Shown here piece by piece: positions 34,431 to 47,219 of a DNA stretch of 64,000 bases. This DNA is from Dugong dugon. Lineage: Eukaryota > Chordata > Mammalia > Sirenia > Dugongidae. Below the pieces are notes generated by a model that was given only the letters and a program-made list of their open reading frames with translations, made no database searches and was not told where the DNA came from. The DNA is taken from contig CM057469.1 in assembly GCA_030035585.1 (NCBI GenBank), forward strand, positions 14,502,501-14,566,500, written 5' to 3'. A program made the position numbers and the translations under genes. Position 1 is the stretch's first letter, and each line of letters begins with the position of its first letter.

Positions 34431-35522
34431 TGGGATTTCTCAACCAAAACAAAAAAACTTTATTGAAATTTAAGAATATCGAAGATAAAAGAAAGATTCT
34501 AAGAAATTCCCGTGAGAGAGAGAAAGCCTACAGAATAATATGAGCAGATTAACAATTTCTCAATAGCAATACTGGCTTCAAGAAGAAAATGAAGTAGCAT
34601 CTTCAAAGTGTTTTATAGTTGGCTTATATGCCAATTATATGTGGAAGGCAAATTAAAAATATTCTCCGATATACAAAGCCTAAGAAAATTTGACACACAA
34701 AGATCCTCCTTGAAACATTTTGCTATTACAAAAATACATCAAGAAAAATTATGAAGTATGGAAGTTAAGTATGATTTGAAAATTTTTAAAAATTAATACT
34801 ATTGAAGTCATCAAAAATACCTCTCAGAAGTATATACATGGCATCCAGAACTAAAATTCTGGACAATTTCAACATAAAGTGGATGGAAGGGAGGTTGTAG
34901 TTCAAGGAAAGATGAGAGAGTAGCATTACTTGCATTGTTCAAGGAAAAAGACAACAGTGAAATTTGTAAAGTGATGGGGAAAAATAAACATAAGTAGGGC
35001 CCTTAATATGTTAGGATTAAGCCTTGGAATAATAATAGAATGCTTAGGTTTCAAATATGTAGGAAAATACTTGATCTTTACAATAGAAGGTAGAAAAGAA
35101 GAACAAAACAGAAATTTAAACAATAACAGTAAAAAAACATAAAATCAATCCAATGTAGCAATAATTACAATAAATATAAATGAATTAAGCTCCCCATTTA
35201 AAAGATAGTGATTCTTTGATTGGATTTTTAAACAAAGATCTAGTGATTTTGTTTTTCTCTGCATGCATCTCCTAAAAGCAAAAAGATACAAAATGCCACT
35301 TTGATAAACACTTTGACAGATCCTCCAGGTTTTAAATATAAAGTTACCATGTGACCCAGCGATTCCAGTCCTAGATATATACCCAAATGAAATGAAAACA
35401 TGTGCACATGAAAACTTGTACACAAATATATGTAGGAGCATTATTCATAATAGCCAAAAAGTGGAAATATTTCAAATCCATCACTGATGAGTGGATAAAT
35501 AAAATGTGGTGTATCTAGCTTC
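34431..35522 (+). mobile_element. Old L1 fragments, sense
   Basis: 34440-35130 matches the old L1 ORF1 region (gaagcatcttcaaagtgttt-like text near 34590). 35150-35280 starts ORF2 (aaatataaatgaattaagct) and then jumps directly to an ORF2 3' end at 35280-35520 (gttaccatgtgacccagcga, then 'gagcattattcataatagcc'). This is a large internal deletion or two fragments joined. Confidence 0.6.
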
Positions 35523-37819
35523 TGGAATGATGGCACATAAGCAGCTCTACACTTCCTTATTGATATGCTATCACCGAAGAAAACAACAAAAAAAGTAAAC
35601 TCCGCTCTTTAAGGTCTCTAAAAAGTAATCAGAGAGTTGCAGCAATTAGACGAACTCTAAATCAAGAAAAGGCCACTTTTAAATAGTAGGAAAATGTTTC
35701 TACCACTGATGCCCTTCCCTCTACCCAGTTCCACCACAGCAGTGGCTGTGGCAGCTGTGGTGATGGTGGACCATGAACTGTACTCACAGAGAGGGGGCCA
35801 TTCTCTGATTCTGCAGTGTGCAGAACAGGCTTTGCTTTTGCTGGCCAACTGTTGCATATGTCTATTCTAGTCTATCTGGGAGCTACCTGAAGGATTGAAG
35901 AAGGTTGATCCTCCCAGTTTAGCCAGCTTCCAAGATCCTGTAGGATGGGAGGAAGCAGTGAGCAACTCATGCTGTCAGTACCCTAAATCACCTCTGGCTA
36001 ATTAGTGTGATTGAAGCATACAGTAGGCTTCTAAGGGCTGAAGGAGAAGTGCTGATGTGAGAGTTTCTTGTGGAATTTAATCCTTTCAAAAGCACTGTGT
36101 ATATGGGGTAACTAAGAAATCCATATGCATGACTATGGCAAAATGTACGCATACCAAATACCTATATTCTAAATATCCTATGCTTTCACCTTGGACTGGT
36201 CTCTAAGCACAGATCCAAGTTGCAAAGACTCAGAGAGAGAGGTTTTTTTATGTTGTTTGTTTTTCTTTTTCCCCTTCTTTTTTCTTCTTATTGTCCCCAC
36301 TCCCTTTTTTGTTACTGGTGTACAAAGAAATCACTTTTAAAACACTAGGTAGACACAGGCTGGGAAACAGATTTCTTGATGTCCATATATATCCAGGAGG
36401 ACAGACATTCACTGCAAAAATAGAGGAGATTTCTGAGGAGACTAAATACTACAGCCTTAAAAATTAAATATATATATATATATATATATATGTATTTCCA
36501 AACCCTGGGAAAGGGGAAAAATCCAAGACTCAGAGCTAACAAATTATAATATTTGAATGTTCCTGTTTCAACAACAAAAAATCACAAGACATACAAAAAA
36601 TTAAGAAAGAATGGCCCATTCAACTGAACAAAACAAAGAGACAAACTATCACTATGGAAGATGGAAATTAGAAAAGTGATGCATGAACAAATTGAGAATA
36701 TCAATAAAGTGATAGTATACTATAAAAAGGAACCAAACGGAATTACTGGAGGTGAAAAATACGATAACTGAAATGGAAAATTCTCTGGAGAAATTCAACA
36801 ACAGATTGGAGCTGGAAAGAAGAATCAATGAACTTGAGGATAAGGCAATTGAAATTTTTGAATCTGAAGAGCAAAAAAATATGTATCAAGAAATCTGAGT
36901 AAAGCCTAATGGAATTGTGGGACACCATCAATCAAACCAACATATGCAAGATGGGAATCACAGGAAGGGAAGAGAGACAGAAAGGATATTTGAACTGGAA
37001 GAAATTTTTCTAAATTCAACAAAGGGCATGAATCTACAAATCTAAGAAGCTCTACAAAGTCCAAATACGATAAACCCAAGATATCCTCACTGAGACGCAT
37101 TATAATCAAGCTACTGAAAACTAAAGATAGAGAACCCTGAAAGCAGCAAGAGAGATAAGTGAATTGTCACATACAAAGGATCCACAATAAGATTAAATGC
37201 CAGTTTCTCCTCAGAAACACTAGAGGCCAAAGGCAGTGGGATGACATATATAAAGTATTGAAAGAAAAGAACTGTCAACAAGAGTATTATATGTGGCAAA
37301 ACTGTCTTTCCAGAATGAGGGTGAAATTAAGACATTTCCAGATAAACAGAAGCTAAGAAAGTTTATTACAACCTGAGCTTCCCCACAGAAATCCTAAAGG
37401 GAGTCCTTCAGATTGAAAGGAAGGGGCACTAGGCAGTAACTCAAAGAAAAAAAAGATCTCCAGTAAAGGTAACTTCATGGAAAAATATAAGAGCCAGTTT
37501 TAAGGTATTGTTGGTTGATAATTTGAGTTGTTTTGGCCTGCATGCTTTATAATAACAAATGCATAAAAAATAAGTATAAATTTATGTTATTAGGCACATG
37601 ATGTATAAAGACATAATTGGAGATAACAACATGAGTGGGGGAGGAGTAATATAGGAATAATTTCTTATATGATTAATGTTAAGTAGATATCATTTTAAAC
37701 TAACTTATTATAAATTTAAGATGTTAAATTTAACTCTCATGGTAACCACAAAGCTCAATATTTTAAAAATATACACAAAAGGAAAAGAAAAAAAAGTAAC
37801 TCCTTTCCAGTAATTATTT

Positions 37820-38042
37820 CTTTTAATTTTATTGTTGTACTTTAAGTGAAAGTTTACATTTCATGTTAGTCTCTCATACAAAAATTTATACATACATCGT
37901 TATGTGACCCTAATTGCTCTCCCTTCTTCCTTTTTGCCCCTGATTTCCCATGTCCATTCAACCAGCTCCTGACCCTCTCTGCCTTCACATCTCACCTCCG
38001 GACAGGAGCTGCCCTTTTAGTCTCATGTATCTACTTTCCTTA
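37820..38042 (-). mobile_element. L1 3'-tail insertion, antisense
   Basis: The reverse complement matches the L1 3' UTR fragment at 15590-15815 (tttattgttgtactttaagt and 'gaaagtttacatttcatg' on the plus strand). It is flanked by ccagtaattattt (37807-37819) and ccagtaattactt (38043-38055), a target-site duplication with one mismatch. It lies inside the old sense L1. Confidence 0.85.
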
Positions 38043-40102
38043 CCAGTAATTACTTTAAATGTAAATGAATTGAACTCTTCAATCAAAAGGCAGATTTTAG
38101 CAAACTGGATTAAAAAAAAATGATCCATCTATGTGTGGTCTACAAGAGACATACTTTAGACCCAAAGACAAAATTAGATTGAAAGGGAAAGGATGGAAAA
38201 AATATTCCATCCAAATAGTAACCAAAAGAGAGCTGGAGTGGCTATGTTAATATAAGACAAAATAGATTTTCAGTCAAAATCTGTTACATTAGACAAATAA
38301 GGACAGTATATAATGACAAAAGGGTCAGTCAGTTCAATAAAAATTAATTATAAATATAGATGCACCTAACAACAGAGCCCCAAAATATGTGAAACAAACA
38401 CTGACAGAATTGAAATGAGAAATAGATATTACTATAATAATAGTTGGAGACTTCAATACACCACTTTCAATAATGGAAAGAACATCTAGAAAGAAGATTA
38501 ATAAAGAAATAGAGGATTTGAACAACACTATAAACCAACTAGACTTAAACCTATATACAAAACTCCATGCAACAGCAGCACAATGCGTATTCTTCTTGAA
38601 TATGCATGGATCATTCTCTAGGATAGACCATATGCTAGGTCACAAAACAAGTCCAAATAAATTTAAAAAGATTGAAATCATATAAGTATCTTCTCTGACC
38701 GCAAGGGAATAAACTAGAAATCAATAATAGAAGAAAAACTGGAAATTACACAAATATGTGGAAATTAAACAACATACTATTAAATAACCAATGGGTCAAA
38801 GAAATCAAAAGGGAAATCAGAAAATACTTAGAAAAGAATAAAAATCAAAGCACAACATACCAAAACCTATGGGATGCAGTGAAGGCAGTGCTCAGAGGGA
38901 AATTTATAGCGGTGAGCACCTACACTAAAAAATGATAATTATTTTAAATTAATTGCCTGACTTTACACCTTGAATGCAAGGGTGGTTCAACATAAGAAAA
39001 TTAATCATTATAATACACCACATTAACAAAACAAACGGAAAAAACACATAATTATCTCAATTGAATCAGAAAAGGTATTTGACAAAATCCAACATCTATT
39101 CATGATAGAAACGATCAACAAGCTAGGAATAAAAGGGAACTTCTTCAATCTGACAAAGAGCCTTTATGAAAACTCCACAGCCAACATCATAATCAATGGT
39201 GAAAGACTGAAAGCTTTTCCCCTAAAATCAAGAATAAGGCAAGGATGCCCACTTTCATCGCTGCTTTTCACCATTGTGCTGGACATTGTAGCCAGAGCAA
39301 TCAGGGAAGAAAAAGAAATAAAAGGTATCCCTATAGGAAAGTAAGAAGTAAAACTATCTTTATTTGAAGATGACCCTGTATATAGAAAATCCCAAAGAAT
39401 TCACAAGAGAGATACTATAGCTAATAAATTAATTCACCAAAGTCACAGGATACAAGATCAATACACAAAAATCAATTGTGTTTCTATACACTAACAATGA
39501 ACAATCTGAAAAAGAAATTAAGAAAACAATTCCATTTACAATAGCATCTAAAAGATTAAAATCACTAGACATGAATTTAACCAGGAAGGTGAAAGACTTG
39601 TTCACTAAAAACTATAAAATATTGCCAAAAGAAACTAAAGAAAACTTTAAAAAATGGGAAGACAACTTAATGTTGTTAAGATGGCAATACTACCCATAGT
39701 GATCTATAGATTCAACACAGCCCCTATCAAAATTCCTACAGCATTTTTTTGAGAAACGGAAAAGCCGGTTCTTAAATTCATATGGAATTGCAAGGGGCAC
39801 CAAATAGCCAAAGCAATCTTAGCCAAAGCAATCTTGAAAAAGGACAAAGAAGGGGGACTCACATTCCCTAATTTCAAAATGTACTATAAAGCATTATTAA
39901 TCAAAACCATGTGGTACTGGTATAAGGATAGACATATAGCCCAAATGAATGGAATTGAGAGTCCAGAAATAAACCCATACATCTAGGGTCAACTGATTCT
40001 CAGCAACAGTGCCAATTCCCTTCAATCGTGAAAGAATAGTCTCTTTAATAAATGGTGCGTTGACAACTGGATATCCACATACAAAAGAATGAAGTTGGAC
40101 CT

Positions 40103-42260
40103 CTACAACAAAAAGACAACCAATCCTATCAAAAAATGGGCAAAGGAAATGAACAGACACTTCACCAAGGAAGACATTCAAATGGCCAACAGACACATGA
40201 GGAAACGCTCGCGATCACTAGCCATTAGAGAAATGCAAATTAAAACCACAATGAGATACCATCTCACCCCGGCATTACTGGCACGAATCAAAAACACTGG
40301 AAATAACAAATGTTGGAGGGGCTGCGGGGAGACGGGAACTCTTATACACTGCTGGTGGGAATGCAAAATGATACAGCCATTTTGGAAAATGATATGGCGT
40401 TTCCTCAGAAAGCTAGAAATAGACGTACCATTCGATCCAGCAATCCCACTCCTAGGAATATATCCTAGAGAAATAAGAGTCATCACTCGAATAGACATAT
40501 GCACACCTATGTTCATGGCAGCATTATTCACAATAGCAAAACGATGGAAACAACCTCGATGTCCATCAACAGACGAATGGATACACAAACTATGGTACAT
40601 ACACACAATGGAGTACTATGCAACGAGAAAGAACAATGAATCGGTGAAGCATCTCATAACATGGATGAAACTGGAGGACATCATGCTGAGTGAAATAAGT
40701 CAATCACAAAAGGACAAATATTGTATGAGACCTCTATTGTAAAAACCCATGAAAAAATTCACATGCAAAATGTAACAATCCTTGTTGGTTACCAGGGATG
40801 GGAGGGGGGTGGGGGGATACTAAATAGGTAATAGGTAAGTGGTAACTTGGGTGAGAGATGAGATAGTACATAGTACAGCGGAAACTAACACAACCTGCAC
40901 AAGGAAAGGTCATGAAGGCCCTATAGACACATCCAAACCCCCAGAGGGACTGAGTTGTTGGACGGAGGGCTCTGGGGACCATGATCTCGGGGAACATCTA
41001 GCTCAATTGGCATGACACTACTTATAAAGATAATGCTCTACATTCTACCTTGGTGAGTAGTGTCTGGGGTCTTAAAAGCCTATGAGCGGCCATCTAAGAT
41101 ACTCCACTGATCTCATCCCTTCGGGAACAAGGGAGAATGAAGAGAACAGGATACAAGGAAAAGATTAGTCCGAAGGACTAATGGTCCACAGCTACCAAGG
41201 CCTCCACGGGACTGAGCCCAGTACAGCTGGATGGTGCCCGGCTACCACCAATGACTCCTTTGACCAGGATCACAACAGAGGGTTCTGGGCAGAGCTGGAG
41301 TAGGATGTAGAGCATAATTTTAACTCCCAAAAAAAAAAAAAAAAAAAAAAAAGAAGACCAGATATACTGGCCTAAAGAATACTAGAGAAACCTCGAGAGT
41401 GTGGCCCCCAGACACCCTTTCAGCTCAGAGGGGAAGTTACCTTCAAGGTTCGATGTTAAGCCTGGGAATGGACAGCCCAGTAAAACTAAATGGGACTAAC
41501 GATGTACAGGAGTCCGGTGACAAGGGCCAGAAGGCAGAGGGAGAGTAGGAAACTGATGATAAGGAACACAAATTGAATAAGGACACTGTCGATGTATTGT
41601 GAGATTGTTGACCACTGCTATGGGGCAACATTTGTAGTAACTATTAAATGGGAGGCTGTTTTGTCCTGTAAGCCTTCATTTTGGGCGAGAATGGCAGCAC
41701 AATTGGAAGAGCATAGTCAATATCACTTAAATGTGTAAGTAAAAAGTTTTGAAATGGTGTTTAAATAAAATAAAAATAAATAAATAAATAAACAAACAAA
41801 GGAGACTAAAGAGGTACAATAGTCCACTGACAAGGTCCAGAAGACAGAAGGGGACAAGGAAGCCCCCTGGTGATAGGGAACACAAGGTGGAGTAAGGATA
41901 TTCTTGATGTGCTGTGAGATTGTTAACCATTGTCATAGGGCAACATGTGTAGTAACTGTTCAATGAAAAACTATTTTGTTCTGTAAGCCTTCATCTTAAG
42001 TGAGAATAACAGCACAGTTGGAAGAGCGTAGTCAATGTCACTGAACTGTGAATGTAGAAAATTTTGAAACGGTGTATCTTTGGCCATCTGTAATTTTCAT
42101 CAAAAAAAAAGGTTGAGAATTTAGAGGCTTGATACGTTGTGGGGTCGTTAACCAATGTCAAAAAAAACAACATGTGTACTACTGTTTCATGAGAAACTAT
42201 TTGCTCTGTAAGCTTTCACCTGAAGTACAATAAAATATATATAAAAAAAAAAAAAAAAAA
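40103..42260 (+). mobile_element. Young-family L1, 5'-truncated, with expanded 3' UTR
   Basis: The insertion begins inside ORF2. The frame 40089-40742 contains [20 protein letters not shown] and [16 protein letters not shown], the ORF2 C terminus, which looks intact to its stop at about 40741. A 1.5 kb 3' UTR and A-tail follow. The 17-base site AGAATGAAGTTGGACCT lies at 40086-40102 and again at 42261-42277, so both insertion ends are fixed. The 3' UTR contains A-runs at about 41331-41352 and 41762-41800 and three copies of a repeated end unit. Confidence 0.95.
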
Positions 42261-42345
42261 AGAATGAAGTTGGACCTATACCTCACACTGTGTATGAAAA
42301 TTAACTAAAAAATGGAACAGTGACCTAAATATAAGAACTATGGCC

Positions 42346-44610
42346 ATAAACTCCCACATGTCTGTCATACTGTGGAGGCTTGTGTGTTGCTTGATGCTAG
42401 AAGCTATGCCACCAGTATTCAAACACCAGCAGGGTCACCCATGGTGGACAGGTTTCAGCTGACCTTCCAAACTGAGACAGTGTAGGAAGAAGGAACTCGT
42501 GGGTCTACTTCTGAAGAAAACTAGCCAATGAAAACCTAATGAATATCATCAGAACATTGTCTGATATAGTGCCAGAAGATGAGCCCCTCAAGTTGGAAGG
42601 CACTCAGAATACAACTGGGGAAGAGCTGCCTCCTCAAAGTAGAATCGACATCAATGACATGGATGGAGTCAAGCTTTCAGGACCTTCAGTTGCTGATATG
42701 GCATGACTCAAAATGAGAAGAAACAACTGCAAACATCCAGTAATGATTGGAACATGGGATTTATCAAGTATGAAATCTAGGAAAACTAGAAATCATCAAA
42801 AATGAAATGGAACACATAAACATCGATATCCTAGGCATTCGTGAGCTGAAATGGACTGGTACTGGCCATTTTGAATTGGACAATCGTATGGTCTACTATG
42901 CTGGGAAAGACAAATTGAAGAGGAATGGCATTGCATTCATTGTTAAAAACAACATTTCAAGATCTGTCCTGAAATACAATGCTGTAAGTGTTAAGATAAT
43001 ATCCATATGCCTACAAGGAAGACCAGTTAATACGACTGTTATTCAAATTTATGCACCAACCACTAAGGCCAAAGGGGATGAAGAGACTGAAGATTTTTAC
43101 CAACTTCTAAAGTCTGAAATTGATTGAACATGCCATCAGGATGCATTGATAATTACTGGTGATTGGAATGAGAAAGTTAAAAACAAAGAAGAAGGATCAG
43201 TAGTTGGAAAATATGGCCTTGGTGAGAGAAACTATACCAGAGATTGCATGATAGAATTTTGCAAGACCAATGACTTCTTCATTGCAAATACCATTCTTCA
43301 ACAATAGAAACAGCGACTATCCAAGTGGACCTCACCGGATGGAAAACACAAGAATCAAATTGACTACATCTGTGGAAAGAGACAATGGAAAAGCTCAATA
43401 TCATCCGTCAGAACAAGGCCAGGGGCCCACTGTGGAACTTGCTCATATGCAAGTTCAAGTTGAAGCTGAAGAAAATTAGAACCAGTCCATGAGAGCTACA
43501 GTATGACCTTGAGTATATCCCACCTGAATTGAGAGACCATCTCAAGAATAGATTTGACGCATTGAATACTAACGACCAAAGACCAGATGAGTTGTGGAAT
43601 GACATCAAGGACATCATACATGAAGAAAGCAAGAGGTCATTAAAAAGACAAGAAAGAAAGAAAAGACCAAAATAGATGTCAGAAGAGACTCTGAAACTTC
43701 CTCTTGAACCCGCAGGTAGCTAAAGCAAACGGAAGAAATGATGACGTGAAACAACTGAACAGAAGATTTCAAAGGGCGACTCGAGAAGACAAAGTAAAGT
43801 ATTATAATGACACGTCCAAAGACCTGGAGTTAGAAAACCAAAAGGGAAGAATACGCTCAGTGTTTCTCAAGCTGAAAGAACTGAAGAAAAAAATTCCAGC
43901 CTCCAGTTGCAATAGTGAAGGATTCTATGGAAAAAATACTGAACGGTGCAGGAAACATCAAAGAAGATGGAAGGAATACACAGAGTCACTGTACCAAAAA
44001 GAATTAGTCGACATTCGGTCATTTCAGAAGGTAGCATATGATCAAGAACAAATGGTACTAAAGGAAGAAGTCCAAGCTGCGCTGAAGGCATTGGCAAAAA
44101 ACAAGGCTCCAGGAATTGACAGAATACCAACTGAGATGTTTCAGCAAATGGATGCAGCACTGGAAGTGCTCACTTGTCTATGCCAGGAAATTTGGAAGAC
44201 AGCTGCCTGGCCAACTGACTAGAAGAGATCCCTATTTATGCATATTCCAAAGAAAGGTGATGTAAGCGAATATGGAAATTATCACAATATCATTAATATC
44301 ACACACAAGTAAAATTTTGCTGAAGATCATTCAAAAGCGGTTGCAGCAGTACAACAACAGGGAACTGCCAAAAATTCAAGGTGGATTCAGAAGATGGCAT
44401 GAAATGAGAAATATCATTGCTGATGTCAGATGGATCTTCACTCAAAGCAGAGTACCAGAAAGATGTTTACCTGTGTTTTATTGACAATGCAAAGGCATTC
44501 AACTGTGTGGATCATAACAAATTATGGATAACATTGCAAAAATGGGAATTCCAGAACACTTAATTATGCTCTGAGGACCCTGTACATAGATCAAGAGCAT
44601 GAGAAGAAAT
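42346..44610 (+). mobile_element. RTE/BovB-like LINE, sense, 5' half
   Basis: The apurinic-type endonuclease part is visible at 42807-43127 (NIDILGIRELKWTGTGHFEL and IQIYAPTTKAKGDEETEDFY). The linker and start of the RT follow at 43704-44222 (ALKALAKNKAPGIDRIPTEM, LTCLCQEIWKTAAWPTD). The frame breaks several times. It ends near 44610 without the RTE 3' tail, where ERV-like sequence takes over. Confidence 0.9.
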
Positions 44611-45730
44611 CAAGGATGAATGACCAGGAGGTTGAAAATAGTTTCTTCAATGTAAAGTCATGATCCCTTGTCCATTTCTAGACCTGAGCCAGGTTTCAGA
44701 CCCAGAACCCACTGAATGAGAGGAAGCTAGGACCCCCTTGCAATATCATGTCAAGTACTCAATATAATCATTACCCTGGTCTTTCTTCAAAGGGACCTGT
44801 AGTCTTTTACTTGGGTAACTTACATTAGGGAAAGAGGAATACTCAAACATTGTGAGGACTGTTGGACACAGGGTCTGAGGTAATAATACAATCCAGAAGC
44901 CTAAGGCATCTTCATGTCCCCCATTAGAGTAGGGGCATATGGAGACCAGGTAATAAATGGAATATGGAATCCAGACCAAAGTTCAGCTTACTGGGAGTTT
45001 ACTGAGAACCCACCTGGTGATTATTTTTGTGATCCCCAAATATATAATTGGGATTGACACATACTTGGTGGTAGTTAGACCACATTGGGCCCTTGGCCTG
45101 TGGGATAAGAGCTATTGTAGTGGGAAAGGCCAAGTGGCAGTCTATGAAAGTGCTCCCAACTTCAACCAAGATAGTAATTAAAAAAAAATATCACGTACCA
45201 GAGTCAGGGGATGGTGAAAATTAGTGCCACCCTTAGGACCTAAAGGAGGCGAGGGTGGTGTCTCCTTTATATCTCCATTTAATTTACTAGTATGTTGCCT
45301 GAAGAAACAAGATGAAAAAATGGATTGAACTAAGTGGTAGCCCCTATTGTAACTGCCACACCAGATGTGGCATCTTTTCTAGAAGAGATTAATGTGGCCT
45401 CAGAAACATGGTATGCGGACATTTATTTGGAAAACACGTTCTTTTCTCTTTCTTGTCGGAAAAGATTTCAAATAGTTCACATTCACATGGAATAATCAAC
45501 AATATACATTTACAGCTTTGTACCAGGACTATGTTAACTCTTCAGCTATGTGTTATAATATAGTCGAAGAGATGTGGACAATCTGGACATCTACAGAACA
45601 TCACATTGATCCACTGCATTGATGATATTATACTAATCAGGCAGGATAACCAAAAAAGGTTAGCACATGAAGACTTTGTTAGGACACATGTGCTCCAGAG
45701 GGTGGTTTGCTATTTGAAAGAAATATCATC
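44611..45730 (+). mobile_element. ERVL-like pol remnant
   Basis: Short plus-strand frames carry retroviral pol traces. 44957-45181 has WALGLWDKSYCSGKGQVAVY. Near 45510-45560 there is a stretch like the RT core (Phe-Thr-Ala-Leu then Tyr-Val-Asn-Ser). At 45606-45812 the catalytic box appears as HCIDDIILI, the form I associate with ERV-L relatives rather than gamma- or betaretroviruses. Stops and frameshifts are frequent, so no protein can be made. No LTR pair was found around it, although 46586-47214 downstream is a MaLR LTR, a related class. Confidence 0.65.
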
Positions 45731-46580
45731 TAAAAATTTACTTAGATGTAGGTATGGAAGGGAGAAAGTATCTGCATGTGCAGTGTGGCAAAAGGATGAG
45801 CAGACAGAATAAACTATTCAGTACTTCTAGATAATAAAATGTAAGGGAGAAAGTAGGGAGAGATGAGACTGAGTTGGGTTTTATCCTGTAGTTGAAAGGG
45901 AGACATTGAAGGATTTTAAGCAAAGGAGGACATGGTCAAGTTAGAACTGCTATTTAAATAAATCGCCTAGTAGCTGTATAGAAAATGGTTTGAGAAGAGA
46001 TTGGAAATGAGGAGACAGTTTAGGAGATTAATGATGATGAGGTCCTGAACCAGGACAGTGGCATTTAGGATGAAGAAAAAACAGTTTTTAAAAATGTTGA
46101 AGGCAATGTTGGCATGGCTTAGCAAAATCCTATATATGAATATAAGAGAAAAGTCAAGAAGGAATCTCTGGTTTCTGACTTGAGTGACTAGCTAGATGAA
46201 GATGTTAGCTATTGAAGCAGCAAATTAGGAGGAAGAGTTGGTTTCTGAGAGATGATGAGTTAAGTTTTAGCAGGTTGATTTTGTGGGACATTCAGTTCAA
46301 ATTGTCCAGCAGGATATATGAATTTGAAGCTCAGATGAGTTTCTAGACTGGGAATTCAAATTTGACAGTCTTAGCATGAAGGTGACTAATATCCCCCGGG
46401 GAGAATTTGCAGAGGGAAAATTGCCAACAGAGAGGGAGAAATTCAAGATAAAGGAGATAGAAGACTGAGAAACGAAAATAGCTCCCAGGTGAGTCTTGAA
46501 GAGATCCATTATGAGAAAATGTAGAGGAATGGACTTGAATATGAAATACATCACTTTAAGACTGGTAGAAAGGAGATAAG
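45731..46580. repeat. Ancient interspersed repeat, not assigned
   Basis: The stretch contains motifs common in old dispersed mammalian repeats (ttgtgggacattcagttcaa near 46280, 'gtccagcaggatatatgaat' near 46305). I could not decide on a family. The short ORF on the minus strand at 46297-46554 is not convincing. Confidence 0.4.
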
Positions 46581-46585
46581 GATGG

Positions 46586-47214
46586 TGTTACGTATTGATT
46601 TGTGGCCCCCCCAAAACATTTGTTGGAATCCTAACCCCTATACCTGTGGATGTCCTGGTGACACAGTGGTTAAGTGCTCAACTGCTAATCAAAAGGTTGA
46701 CAGTTTGAGCCTATCAGCCACTCTGCAGGAGAAAGATGTAGCAGTCTGCTTCTGTAAAGATCTATAGCCTTGGAAAAGAAACCCTATGGGGCAGTTCTAC
46801 TCTGTCCTATAGGGCTGCTATGAGTCAAAATCGACTAGTCGGCAAGGGAATACCTGTGGATGTAATCCCATTTGGGAACAGAGTTTTCTTTGTTATGTTA
46901 ATGAGATCTTATCAGTGTAGGGTGTGTTATAAACTTAATCACTTCTGAGTTATAAGGGCAGAATAGACAAAAAAGAAAGCACATGAGTGAAGATAGACTC
47001 TGTCTCATACTGACGGAGGCAGATGAGTCTATAAACCCAGGCACTAAGGATTGCCGGCAACTAGAAGCTGAAATAGACAAAGAAGGACCGCCCCCTAGAG
47101 CCACAAGCTGAGGTTGGACTTCTAGCCTCCTCAACTATGAGAAAATAAATTCCTGTTCTTTAAAACCACACACTTGTGATATTTTTGTTTCAGCAGCACT
47201 AAGGAACTAAGACA
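46586..47214 (+). mobile_element. MaLR-type LTR, sense, split by an AfroSINE
   Basis: Without the SINE the LTR is about 420 bp. It begins tgttacgtattgatttgtgg with the 'cccccccaaaac' segment and ends 'gcagcactaaggaactaaga' plus ca. It has TG...CA ends and an AATAAA signal at about 47144. A possible 5 bp target duplication is gatgg (46581-46585) and gatag (47215-47219). It shares its plan with the LTR at 59813-60222. The internal region is absent, so it is a solo LTR. Confidence 0.75.
46654..46849 (+). mobile_element. AfroSINE, sense, long subtype, inside the LTR
   Basis: The copy shows the tRNA-like head (gtgacacagtggttaagtgc), the long-subtype segment (gaaagatgtagcagtctgct) and the tail (gctatgagtcaaaatcgact). 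It is flanked by the perfect 14-base repeat ATACCTGTGGATGT at 46640-46653 and 46850-46863. Confidence 0.95.
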
Positions 47215-47219
47215 GATAG

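Larger units (their letters stand above)
35523..42345 (+). mobile_element. Old L1 (L1M type), sense, interrupted by two younger L1 insertions
   Basis: The 5' UTR and ORF1 region is at 35523-37480 and ORF2 starts near 38050. The endonuclease part includes DRMLGHK-like text near 38630. RT text at 39102-39344 has [20 protein letters not shown]. The C-terminal thumb runs to about 40085 and resumes at 42278-42345. The interruptions are an antisense L1 tail (37820-38042) and a young sense L1 (40103-42260). An internal deletion lies near 38940. An (AT)n run sits at 36462-36492. No long frame remains. Confidence 0.75.

Noticed and set aside
36462-36492. The (AT)n run as a replication origin or regulatory site
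   Set aside because: It is a simple repeat within an old L1, with nothing else to support a function.
42807-44222. An endonuclease-like protein as a cellular DNA repair gene
   Set aside because: The order of endonuclease, linker and RT text, and the other copies in the window, identify an RTE LINE.
45606-45812. A possibly domesticated retroviral protein
   Set aside because: The open part is only 68 codons, flanked by stops and shifts, with no promoter, LTR pair or conserved start visible.
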